The notes under the pieces: model-generated | Database searches by the model: none | What the model was told of the DNA's origin: nothing | Seen by the model: only the letters and a program-made list of their open reading frames with translations | Made by a program: the position numbers and the translations under genes | Shown here: in pieces, positions 47,533-57,984 of the stretch | Layout of the letters: every line of letters begins with the position of its first letter | Numbering within the stretch: the first letter of the stretch is position 1 | DNA from: Phycomyces nitens | Taxonomy: Eukaryota > Mucoromycota > Mucoromycetes > Mucorales > Phycomycetaceae | Assembly: GCA_022702545.1 (NCBI GenBank) | Contig: JAHRBC010000001.1 | Coordinates: forward strand, 4,092,001-4,156,000 | Reading direction: 5' to 3' | Length of the DNA: 64,000 bases

Positions 47533-49832
47533 ATGAACCCTACCAATAAAGAATCTATTTTTATTGACGGAAAGGAATACTATCCTGTTCAGCAAGCCCT
47601 TCCAACCCCACCTCCCAATGGCTACCATGATATGACCATGGCAATTCGAAAGATGCAAGAGTATGCCCTTGCCAATAACTTTGTTCTTGCAGTCAAAGAC
47701 CGTAAACCAACCCGAGTTTACTTGAAGTGCACCAAGGGTGGACAATATAAGAACACCCGTGGAATCAAAGATGAAGACAGGAAAAGGATTCCCTCGAGTG
47801 GAATGACTGGATGCCCTTACCTTTTGAAGGTTTCCTACAAGAAGGGCATCAAAGGATATCTTCCTTTGAAAGCCACCCACGATATTGAGGCATATCACAA
47901 TCATCCTCTTGATGATGAGTGTCTAGAATCGACACTCAAAGGCAGATTATCAAAGGTGACTGTAGACGATGCCAGAGAGATTGTTAGACTTGTCGAGGGT
48001 AAAGCCAAAACTTGTGATATTCAGAAAGCCATCAACGATGATGAACAGTTTGGTCACAAGCTGTATGTTAGTGATATCAACAATATCAAGGCTGCGTTCG
48101 CTCGTGCAACTGCTTCTGGCATACAGGATGCAGGCACCAAGCTCATCAACGAGATGGAAGCAAAAGGGTATCAAGTGCGATACAATATCAACAATAATAG
48201 ATTGCTTGAACAAATCATGTTCAGTCATCCAAAGATGTTGGAAAGAGCCCGTCACTTCCCAGAAGTTATGGTAGTGGATGCGACCTATTCTACCAACAAT
48301 CTGGAGATGCCTCTCATCTGTGTAGAAGGTGTGCACAACCTTGGAGGAGAAACACTTAAGTCGTTTCCAATTGCCTTTGCCTGGGTATCCAACGAGCAAC
48401 AAGGCAGCTACCTTTGGTTTCTGGAGCAGTTGAAAAGGCTCGTTTTCAGAGACATGCCATCCAACACCTTGTTTGTGACAGACAAATGTGCTGCATTAAT
48501 GAGTGCCCTTGACATTGTCTTCCCAGATAATGTCAAACTCTTGTGCTACTGGCACATGCTGAATAGTGTTGAGAAAGCCTTTTCTGGAAAACTAAAGTCT
48601 GTGGCCGAGAAAGAGGTGCTGATGGAGTATGTCAGTCATATGATTCACAGTACGGAGAAGGAGGAGTTTGATGTGGCCCTCACAAAGTTCAATGCTGTTT
48701 CTGCTGGTTTGGATGTAGAGGATGGAAAGGAAAAGGTTTCCGCTTCCTTGTATTTCACCAGCAGATGGGTCAAGTGCCGAGAGAAGTGGGCAGGATATTT
48801 GACATGCAAGCAAATGCATTTTGGGTGTACAACAACCCAAAGAGTTGAAAGCGCCCACCAAGCTTTGAAAAGAGGAATATCTGCCATCTCTTCTTTGGGG
48901 CTAGCTTTCGACGCTGTAGCCACATATGTCAATAGGCTCGAAAGAGATTTTAGCGCCATCAAGATCAGAGAATCAAACACTGTCAATATGTTGGTTGGCC
49001 AGAACAAGCTACTTGAAAACCTGTTCAAGAAGATCTCCAAGTGAGCCTTGCTTGTTCTTGATCAGGAGCTTCGTTTGAAAGGCGGTAATGACAAAGATTG
49101 TCTTTGCAAATGCAGATTGGAGTATGGCTTGCCTTGTCACCATACATTGCCCAATGGAAAGAGCATCGAGCTTACGGACATTCCAGCAAGGTGGATCATC
49201 GACCCTGTTGAAAGAGAAGATCCGGGAAACACCATCCCAACAAACCCATTGTCTTCTGAGGAGCCAGAGGAGTAGATGAATGATATCATCAGGATAGAAA
49301 CCCTCTTTCACTCTTGTGAGGGCAGCCAACAAGTTGCCAACCTTATTAAGATCCTAAGTGAAGCTACAGCTGGGTTTGATGGTAAAACTGGCCATCCCGC
49401 TATAAAACTTCAGGCCCCAGAGAATGTGAAGTTCCCTGGAAGGCGTAAGGGCAGCAGTCACCCAAAGTACTTGCCAAAGGACTTTGGCCATGCAATCTGG
49501 AGAAAGACCAGTATTCTTTCGGGGCGGGTAAGATATATACATATATATATTGATATGAGGAGATATTAATATTTTTCTAAAATTATAGGCTGGTCTTAAG
49601 GCCATGGTTAAGCTGGAAGCCAGGAGAATTGCTCGAAAAGATGCAACTGCCAAGAATGTGAAAAAAACACAAAAAAATATTAAAAAAATCAAACAAGAGC
49701 CTCTCAACCCAGGTAAGAATTGTTGTTATTTTCAAGGATAATTTACTGCCAAAAACAATACTGATTAATAGCCATATATTTAGTCGATGCTCCATTCAAA
49801 AAAGGGTTCAAGAGACCTGCCACAGCCCAAGA
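47533..49832 (+). pseudogene. MULE transposase (FAR1/MuDR type), N-terminal and catalytic part
   Basis: Exon 1 47533-49527, intron GTAAGA to TATAG, exon 2 49589-49712, exon 3 from 49784. N-terminus: a zinc-binding FAR1/GCM-like region (GCPYLLKVSYKK, HNHPL). Core: VMVVDATYSTNN (first Asp), SYLWFLEQLK, LFVTDKCAALMSALDIVFP (second Asp), CYWHML, QRVESAHQALKRG (Glu). A SWIM-type finger follows (CLCKCRLEYGLPCHH). Then a Lys-rich linker. TGA at 49042-49044 and TAG at 49273-49275 lie in frame between core and SWIM and after it, each one transition from CGA/TGG-like and CAG codons. The MULE transposase cuts and pastes the element; this copy is probably dead. Confidence 0.87.
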
Positions 49833-50399
49833 CACTACAAAAGTCTAAGGGTATTATGTAGATAAAACTTATAAAATAAGCTACTTAATTGTATAGTTTT
49901 ACTATGCTTTTGGTAATATATAATTGTGATCCGTAGTAGACTAAAAAGATATGGGGGTGAACTGAATCATCCTACCTACTGGTGTACAAGAATCCAATGT
50001 AGAATATTTAAATGCCCTCAAACAGCGCAAAACTTAAATATACATTGTAGCCACAATATATTCCTAGTCGATCTACCCTTTTTTGCATTGTATTTTACGA
50101 TACACAGACAGTTTGTGTCAGGGGAGATTGGCCACTTACAAACAACCAGTTTTATCTTTCATTATATTTTATAGTGGGTTTTATAGTATGTTTTAACAGT
50201 CCATCAAGGATGATTGTAGACTATGGCAAGGTAATTGTAGTTATTCTATGCAAACAAGCCTCCCTGGTTTGTTGTTTTTTTTGGAGCAATAGATTCTGAA
50301 AATTTTTATTTTTCGTTTTATTTGATAAAAAAATACATTTGCGCTATACATTCTAGTCTCTAGATTATTTCTTTGGTATATCTATTTTACCAATCGATA

Positions 50400-51263
50400 T
50401 TTCTTGGTCGGCACCATGAACTGGTTCTTAATAGAGCCAGGATACTTACCTAGCTGAGAGAAAGCCAATACTGTCTAAAAGTAAAAGAGAAGATTGTTAG
50501 TAAATTATTTTTATATAAATCATTCATTCTTATACTTACATTTTTAATATAATAAACAGAACCTTTGATAGACCCTCTGTATTATGCCAACAAATAATCA
50601 TTGTCTAATAGATATATGTTAATATTTGTAGATAGGCAATATATAATACTAAAATATTGGTTCACTTACAAGATATAGTCGTTGGAATGGCCAGATAATT
50701 TCAATTGGGAATTCATACAAGAGCATAGCAAGACATCTGTGATAGATATTATTAAAGAGAACATATTTATAATATAAAAGGTTTACCAGAATATTATATT
50801 GAGATGGATAGAAAAATAGAATTTGCGGCTACATACAAAAGAGTGATTTGGTTAATAAAGAAGAGCTTTAGCATAATATGATCTTACCTTTGGATATACA
50901 GACATGTGCAATAGAGAGACCCCATTATATATTTATAAGCAGTTACCTATGAATAATAAAATATATTGAGTAAAAAATATATTTACAAGAGAAAGAAAAG
51001 AATTAATTATCAGAGTATTTTGCGGTAATATTTAGGCACAAAAGAATATAAAAAATAAAAAGGAAAAATAAATACTTTGTATTAAAAGGCTGTTTGACCC
51101 TGATAAAATGCGGGCAATAAAAATGATAATCCAAAAGAATATGCCTGCCGTCATTTTCATATCTTTGTAATTTATAGTTTATTAGGTTGAAAAAGATGTC
51201 TAGATATAGAACAAGAGTGTACACAATGCTGTTAAATAACAATAAAACTACAAGACGATTCAT
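50400..51263 (-). CDS. C third gene candidate: multi-exon hydrophobic ORF
   Basis: ATG at 51263 opens MNRLVVLLLFNSIVYTLVLY, a signal-anchor-like start, and the frame runs to about 51003. Downstream on the same strand short exon-like blocks are separated by clear introns: about 50739-50673 (ends ATCTT|GTAAGT), about 50607-50541 (ends AAAAAT|GTAAGT) and 50477-50453 (ends CTAG|GTAAGT). Spliced, the last three read through (YEFPIEIIWPFQRLYLTMII, WHNTEGLSKVLFIILK) to a TAG. How the first part joins is unclear. It starts 85 bp from the divergent accessory ATG. Unknown; may be a membrane peptide or a spliced RNA. Confidence 0.35.
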
Positions 51264-51348
51264 TATTTTCAGTCAACCTCTTTACTTGCAAGTATACTGA
51301 CCATATTCCAATTGTCAAAATATATTAATAATTATTTATTGATAGAAC

Positions 51349-52606
51349 ATGAACAATCGTATTCCTCCTCCTCCCCGTCAGCGCAACCCAAGACTTAACG
51401 CCGTTGCACGCAGTGCATTAGCTGCCACTGAAGATGTACAAATGTCAGACACCACTACAGTCACGGCACCAAGCATTCCTCAAGATATGGATGCGACTGA
51501 GAGAATGCTTGCTCTGTTGACTGCCAACAATGGAAACTTTGTAACACTGGCAAAAGAAATGGCTGAGATGTCAAAGAGAATGAGTGGTGTAGAAAATGGT
51601 ATTAATCTCACCAACGAGATTAATATTTATCTCAAGAAAATGATCAAAGAGATCATGGCTGCCCAGGACAAGCTCAGCAAGTCCACCGAGAATGGAATTT
51701 CTGAGGCAGATTCTGCGATAAAAGCAAGCTTTTCGTCTTTGATGGAGGAAGGGTATACTCCTGGAAAACGGCACGTCGGCATCTCTGTAAGTAAATCAAT
51801 GATAGTAAATATAATTACCAATATATCTAACAGACATATATTAGCATGCACTCAATAAATACATGAAGAACCCAAACCTCACGGACACAGATCCATTAAA
51901 AGTTGCCGAGAACAATGAGAAGCCAGGATGGTCAACCAATGGCACATTCAAGGAAGGCTATAACCAAGCCCTTGCAATGGCCGTGATTTCGTACTTGCGA
52001 CAACAGCAAAGTGCAATTGGTGTTTCAACAAATGATATTGCAAGAATAGTGAAGAATCACTACAGGAACCAGGTTCGACATTACAAAACATCACCTGATA
52101 AGATTGTAGCTCGGCAAAGAACATCACGAAGACGCAATCGAAAGATCTCTGTAAGAATAAAAATAAATAGGCTAATGTTTTATTATATATTCTAATATAG
52201 TATTTATGTCTAGCTTCTCAAACGTCACACTGTTACGTATCAGAAATACACCGAGGAGATTACAAGATTGATGCGAGGCTTGGATTGCAGCAATGTTCTT
52301 GTATTAGAGGTGATGTCTGACGATGAATCTGACACTGAGAATGAAGTTCGGGCACACCGTCCCAGTTGGAGAAGTGATAAGGTAATGTACTATATAACTA
52401 AAATTTATATTAGCTTTAAGTTCACTAACTAACATTTGTTTAAAAAATAGCTCCAAGAGTTTATCAATGTGGTTGACAAATTTTCTGTCAAAAGGTTGCA
52501 AAAGAAATCCAACAGCTTATTGAAGCGTGTTCGTTTTGTAAAGGAAATGAGTGTCTCTCAGCATATGTCAGTCACGTTACCAGAGTGGTGTATTTCTACT
52601 GAATAA
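51349..52606 (+). CDS. C accessory protein, 355 aa, four exons
   Basis: Exons 51349-51786 (438 nt), 51845-52150 (306), 52214-52381 (168) and 52451-52606, with GTAAGT, GTAAGA and GTAATG donors and AG acceptors, phase 0. Exon 1: basic Pro/Arg start, then helical stretches (TLAKEMAEMSKRMSGVENG). Exon 2: KNPNLTDTDPLKVAENNEKP, ALAMAVISYLRQQQS, STNDIARIVKNHYRNQVRHYK and an Arg-rich end. Exon 3: LLKRHTVTYQKY, VMSDDESDTENE and RPSWRSDK. Exon 4: LQEFINVVDKF and a basic tail. Sequence identity to A and P accessory proteins is low but exon plan and motifs are the same. Convergent with the transposase. Confidence 0.78.
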
Positions 52607-52797
52607 ATAAATAAAAAAATTTTAACTAAGAATTTAATAGCTTCTTGTATACGTATGCACTTTTTGATGGATGCATTACAGGCAAATATATAAAATAATC
52701 AAAGTTATACTATATGTGAAATATACATTAAATAATATAGAAATATTTAATGATATTTAATTGTAAGTCTTTATTGACGTTATTTTATTTTGGAATA

Positions 52798-55700
52798 TTA
52801 TATATAGATCTTACGTAACAAGGGAACAACACACATCATCACTCGACCTCCATCACCTATGTGTTCACCTATAGCTACAGACAACAAAATCCTATGTACA
52901 GGAAGAATATTTTGAAGACTACTCGGTTCAAACTCCAGCTCATTCACCTCCACGCCCTCATCACTCCTGGGTTGCAGATTAGCCTCTCTATACCAATGTA
53001 CATATGCAAACACATGCCGACTCGATTGACCAGCAAATGAGTTTGTGGCAGTATTCACAAAGAGGTACTGAATCTGGCCGGTGTATGCATTTGTATACTG
53101 ATCATTGCTTGTCTTGAACAGTGCCTGGATGAATGAACCACGTTGCAGGGTTCCATTACTCCCTTTATACACCTGGCCAAGAAGATTGATCGATGGGAAT
53201 TTTTGGATGCGGTTGTTGACAATGGTTTGTGAGGGACTGGCCTGGCGATAATGAACAAGTTGCTCATTGTCATACACCTCACGATAGTACTCCAAAAGGT
53301 ACTGGTACTCGCTCTCCTTCATCGATACCTCTTCCTTCAAAGACAAAGGAAGCGCAGATGGTGGCAATGGCTCGTTGCCCTTCACAATGTCAAAGTCTGT
53401 CTCTGCAGCAGCAAGAAATGCGTTCAGATCAAATGGCAAGGTGGAAATGGTGGTGGCAGTGGTGGCAGTGATGGCAGTGAGCTCAGCAAGGATGTTGGCA
53501 TGTGAAGGCACAAGAACTGGTGCAAGTATACGCAGGAGGTCTCCTTTGTACGCGTCTTGATGGTACCTCTTCATATATGTGGCCTCAAAGCCATCTCTCT
53601 GGTTTGTCAAGAAATTCTTGAGAATGCCGTTGAATCTCTCAAAGCTGAAGAGCCAGTATCCATAAACCGGTCCAAAATTGCTGACGGTGTCTTGAAGATG
53701 CAAATGGAGGTGCATGTTTGGCGAAATCAATTGGGCATCATACAATACTTGGCACTGTCTGCAAAATGCCTCAAGAGAGCTATGCGCTTCCTCCAGCTCG
53801 GCCATGGAAATGCTTGGCTTAACAAGGTACTGACAGGCATTGACAAACGATATCCAGTTGCCAAGGTGGACATTGGGCAAACGGCCGCGCAGGAGAACAG
53901 GAGAGTACACCAAGCACCAGGACTTCCATTCATCTGCCTTCATGAATGGAAAATCCTTGCCAATCTTCTTTCTCAATGGTGTGTAATCAGGAGGGAGGAC
54001 CATCTTCTCAGAATCCTTTTGCATGGCGGCCAGGTCTCTGTTTGTGATCAAACCAGTCGATCTCCACTTCTCCATCATTCTTTTGGCGGTTCCCAGAAAG
54101 AGGTTATGCATTGGATCTATTATAGTGCATTCCACTGCATTAAAGTACTCAAGATCGTGGAGTTCCGACCAGCGGACTCCATTCTCCTTTTCCATCCTCT
54201 TTCTTTCTACCTCACTGGACGCGTTCTTCCAGGCCACAGCATCACGGCGATTCTCTTGATCAGTGCGAGCCACCCACTCGGAGAAGACAAACCCAGAATA
54301 GTCAACACCACCATTGCCTGGGAGGCGAGAGAACTGGCGGTTGCACTTGTGACATGCATTAGTACTTGCATGGGACGTGAATCCACATGTTTTCCTGGCG
54401 GCAGGGATGTCACAGGCGACAAGAAGAAGGGCGGCACGAACCAAGGCACCAGAAGGACACTGCGCCGTTGGCATCACCACACCCACATACAAGGACTTGA
54501 GCTCGGCAACAAGGGGACGGAGGTAGTGGTTGATCTCGCTTGTCTTGGCTTCCTTTGGTCCAGGCATTAGACCGACAAGGAGAACATTTTCCTTCTTGTA
54601 ACATTCGGCCCTTGGCAAATTGTTGACAGAGAGATAGATGGCTCCGCAAGAGTATGTAACCCCATCGAAAGGCTGGAACCAATCGATGTTCATAGTGAGC
54701 ATGAGAGATCGCTCATGATCCACGAATTGCCTATCATTGCCATCTTTCAACTCACTCCACTTGGCACCATCATAGATGTCGAACATCATTCCAGGAACTT
54801 GGTGTCTTGCTCTCCAATGGTTGATGGATTCCTCGAATCCAGGGCGGCGAAAGAGGACTGACAATGCACTGATGATTGGGCTGTACATGTATACCTTGTT
54901 AGGCAAGGACGTGTGTTTTTGGAGGAGCCTGGAAGAGCTGGCTTCCACAAGTATTTCCAGAGAGCCTTTCGAAATCGCAGCATTGGGGAACACCTTCAGA
55001 CTCCAAGTATGTCTTGTGACAATCGCCGCATGCCACAAAACGCTGGATACTCTTGGATAAAGCTGTCATGCCAGCCATTGAGTTGAGGCCGCTCAAGCTA
55101 GATGGAAGGCGGAATGATTGGCCAAAGTGAGACAGGACCTCGTTCAGAAACTTGATCAAGATCGAACCACCCGAATTGATGACATATTTCGAGATGAAGA
55201 AAGCAGCAAAGGCAGCAGCAAAGGCATGAAGAGGGTCTGCAGGCATAGACGTCTCAAATTGCTCTGTTTGGTTTTCGTATTAATATATGATATATGCTTA
55301 TTTATTTTGTACTAACCTTCAAGTTCTTCAACCTCATCTTCAGAATCGTTCGAACCATTCAACTCATTGTCATCGGCATCTTCACTTTCAACTAAAAATA
55401 ATAATGTAGCAAGAGCAAAAGGTAAGTATTCGTATTCTGTTACATAAAGAATATCCTTGCAAGTCATTACAATTTATTATATTGTATAAATAAAATTATA
55501 TACTTACATTCAACATTCTCTTCGGCATCATTGACTTCAATGTCAATCTCCATGTCATTCTCATTCACCATCAGAGAAGCTTTAGAATACGATTATATAT
55601 TTTAAAGAAAACAGTTAATTATGACAAAAAATAATAATTTACGGCATATACTTACAAGAACTTCTAGCTTGAAAGCTTCTTACAATATCATTGGTGATAT

Positions 55701-55800
55701 GTCTTCGGTATGTTTGAGTTGATACCATGACAAAGCCTCTGCTATTAGAAGAGCAGATAGCACACTTGCATTCGACTTGATTGTTTGAGTAGCTGGACAT
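52798..55800 (-). pseudogene. C Tnp2/DUF4218 transposase, frameshifted
   Basis: Exon 1 (ATG 55800) has VECKCAICSSNSRGF and YRRHI. Acidic exons follow (about 55550-55510; 55390-55320 with ESEDADDNELNGSNDSEDE). The main exon starts about 55250: PLHAFAAAFAAFFISKYVIN, LPSSLSGLNSMAGM, ACGDCHKTYLE; then the frame changes at about 54900-54950 (after NTCGSQLF) and resumes with SLPNKVYMYSP, FDIYDGAKWSELKD, MNIDWFQPFDGVTYSCGAIY, GLMPGPKEAKTSEINHYL, ACDIPAARK, CHKCNRQF, DPMHNLFLGTAKRM, MHLHLHLQDTVSNFGPVYGY, FERFNGILKN, to TAA at 52798. One small indel explains the break. A Thr/Ala-rich insert follows DUF4218. Confidence 0.83.
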
Positions 55801-56385
55801 ATTGATTTTTAATAGTCTTTTTAATTGACAAGAAAGGCAAATGGCTCAGGAACATATTTTAATATATATCATTTTTAGAATATCAACTGCCAAAATGACA
55901 TAGCTAGCATTGACACCCAAAACTGGGATTTGTCTATAAGCAGAAATAGTTGTCTCATTCCTGGTTACAGGATTGTGAACATGTGTTTGTTTATATGCCT
56001 TTTATAATATACGTCATTATATCTCTCTTACAGAACTGACATCACTTATAATAAATCGAAAAGAGAAATATATACTCTTTAAGCTATTAATTATTTCAAA
56101 AGGGGTTTTACAATAATAAACTAGATGCTATCTTGTAAAAAATCTTGTTTGCTTATAAAAATCACTATTCTAATTGATTCTGCGACATAGTTACAAGGAG
56201 TATAAATGAATTACAAACGAATATCATGCCTAAAAGACTCTACTTTATTATTCTATCCAATAGAACATATTGAATATTATAATCGCCGTCAAAAATAAAA
56301 AAGTTTATTATGTTTAACTTCAGTCTACTAATGGTAAGATAATATAGTAGTTTGCTATAAATGAAACCACTTAATTTTTGTAGTG
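55801..56385. other. C leader between transposase ATG and element end
   Basis: AT-rich, no gene. About 585 bp, longer than the 230-250 bp leaders of A and P. It should hold the transposase promoter and terminal binding sites. Confidence 0.5.
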
Positions 56386-56388
56386 AGA

Positions 56389-57121
56389 TGAGTATGAATA
56401 TGACCATCGGACATCTGTTGGAAAAAGGGCCAAGTATGAGCCAACCTTTCCTGTCTCGAAAGAGATATCAAATGATATCAAGGGTGGGTTTAACCCAATT
56501 CCTGATGAATGGTGTGGATTTCGTGTGCTGGCACACTTGATCTACAAGGATCAAAACAAGTTCCCGCTTGTAAAAAGGGACATGCTTGCTGCACTTCCTC
56601 AGCACAGCATGCTTTATGCCAGTACCTTTGGCACGGATGTCAAACAATTGGAGGAAATTGTGAAACACGGCTCCAATCTTGACAGCAACAACAACAACGA
56701 TACAACAATCCCAGGATGCACAAATGCCAGTATGTGGTTTAGCACACCTGACTGTGCTCAGTTAGCTGTGGATACTTACCAAAGACCAGTCTGTGTCTAT
56801 TCAGACAACCCTTCAATTCCCTCCGCCTCTTTCCTGCCTTTCTGCCTTCCAAAAACAAAACAATCAAACAAACAACCTCTGATCTTGAATCATGTTAACA
56901 ACAATCACTGGACAACAGTCGATTTATCAAGAAATGCATCCAGAAAATGGCCAACAATATCAGAGCTATTCTTTCTTGGGTGTCACCGGAACAATATCCC
57001 TGACAACTTCAACAATTACTGGAACAAGTATAAAGAGTTCAACAAGCATGATCACAGAAATGCAATGCTTTCTCTTGCTCCGTGTTCAGAAGAAACCATT
57101 GATCTTACTAATATTAATTAA
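56389..57121 (+). CDS. C-terminal OTU-type cysteine protease domain of the MULE transposase
   Basis: Continues exon 3 of the MULE gene after element C: EYEYDHRTSVGKRAKYEPTF, then FNPIPDEWCGFRVLAHLIYK with the expected catalytic Cys in the GFR context of OTU proteases, KRDMLAALPQHS, MWFSTPDCAQLAVDTYQRPV, and LILNHVNNNHWTTVDL with the expected His. It ends TAA at 57121. OTU enzymes cut ubiquitin chains; fused to a transposase it may protect the protein or act on host chromatin, which is inference. The frame here is open throughout. In the present arrangement it is cut off from its promoter by element C. Confidence 0.7.
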
Positions 57122-57740
57122 TTTTTCTATGTTTATCTCTCCTATTTTTGTATTTCTTTTATTCTTTACTTCTATTATTATTATCATACTTATCGTTCAC
57201 TTTATTAGCTAGACTTCTCTTAAATATATCCATTATATCAATTTGTTTCTTTGTATTAATCCAAGTCCATTGCTCACAAGTTTAATGATCCTCTGTACTG
57301 CCTTTGCATGAAAACTATTTGTGGGAATTCGTTTACCCTGCTAATTACAAACACAATCAACAAATCACAGCTCATAAATTAAGATTTATGTTACACTGAT
57401 TGATCCAAATCTCTTTGAGACATGCAAGACATTGAGTATTCAAGTGATTAATCAATCATTTCAACAGATATAACAATGTAATTTTAAGTAAGGGTAGCGA
57501 TAAAATAGTAAAATATACAAAGTAAATTTCATTTGATTATAATATGTGAAAATTTTGGATTTTTTCAATGAAAAAATAAAATGTATTTGGTTGTAGAATC
57601 ACATTTTTCTCATTTATTTTTTATCAAACTTTTGCAGTATCTATATATTACTTATATATTTTTGAATTTCTAATTTGTTTGACGATTTTTAAATATTTTT
57701 TTATTTTTTATATTTTTGATGAAATATCTCTTGAACATAT
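57122..57740. other. 3' flank of the Mutator-like gene
   Basis: Very AT-rich. No gene or inverted repeat recognised. Confidence 0.4.
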
Positions 57741-57984
57741 CACTGGAAAAACGGCCCTGAATACACTGGTGGTATAGTAGCCCTGAACTGGTGTGAAAGC
57801 TAGTCTATTTTTCAACTCCACAGTTTTCCTTTTTTTTTATTTCGAAAATATAATTTTACTACATCCTATTGGTTCGGATACAATGAGCATTAGAATATTA
57901 CTTTTTATTATTATAAAAGTATAGCAAATAAAATACATGTAACACTCGTTTCCTTTTAATAATAATATTACAAACACAAACATC

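Larger units (their letters stand above)
49833..56385 (-). mobile_element. Element C: complete C-family CACTA-like transposon (6553 bp)
   Basis: Starts CACTACAAAAGTCTAAGGG at 49833 and ends with the inverse of CACTACAAAAATTAAGTGG at 56385, flanked by AGA at 49830-49832 and 56386-56388. Order: outward short-exon region (-), accessory (+), transposase (-), leader. Its left end is shared with 13840-14096. Confidence 0.92.
47533..57121 (+). mobile_element. Mutator-like element gene region, interrupted by element C
   Basis: A MULE-type transposase gene whose third exon is split between 49832 and 56386/56389 by C. Removing C with one AGA copy joins TAQD with EYEYDHR in frame. Terminal inverted repeats and a 9-bp duplication were not found. 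Confidence 0.75.

Noticed and set aside
46974..57310. CTGCCTTTGCATGA shared by both flanks of the Mutator-like gene as terminal repeats
   Set aside because: The 14-base match is in direct, not inverted, orientation and has no flanking duplication.
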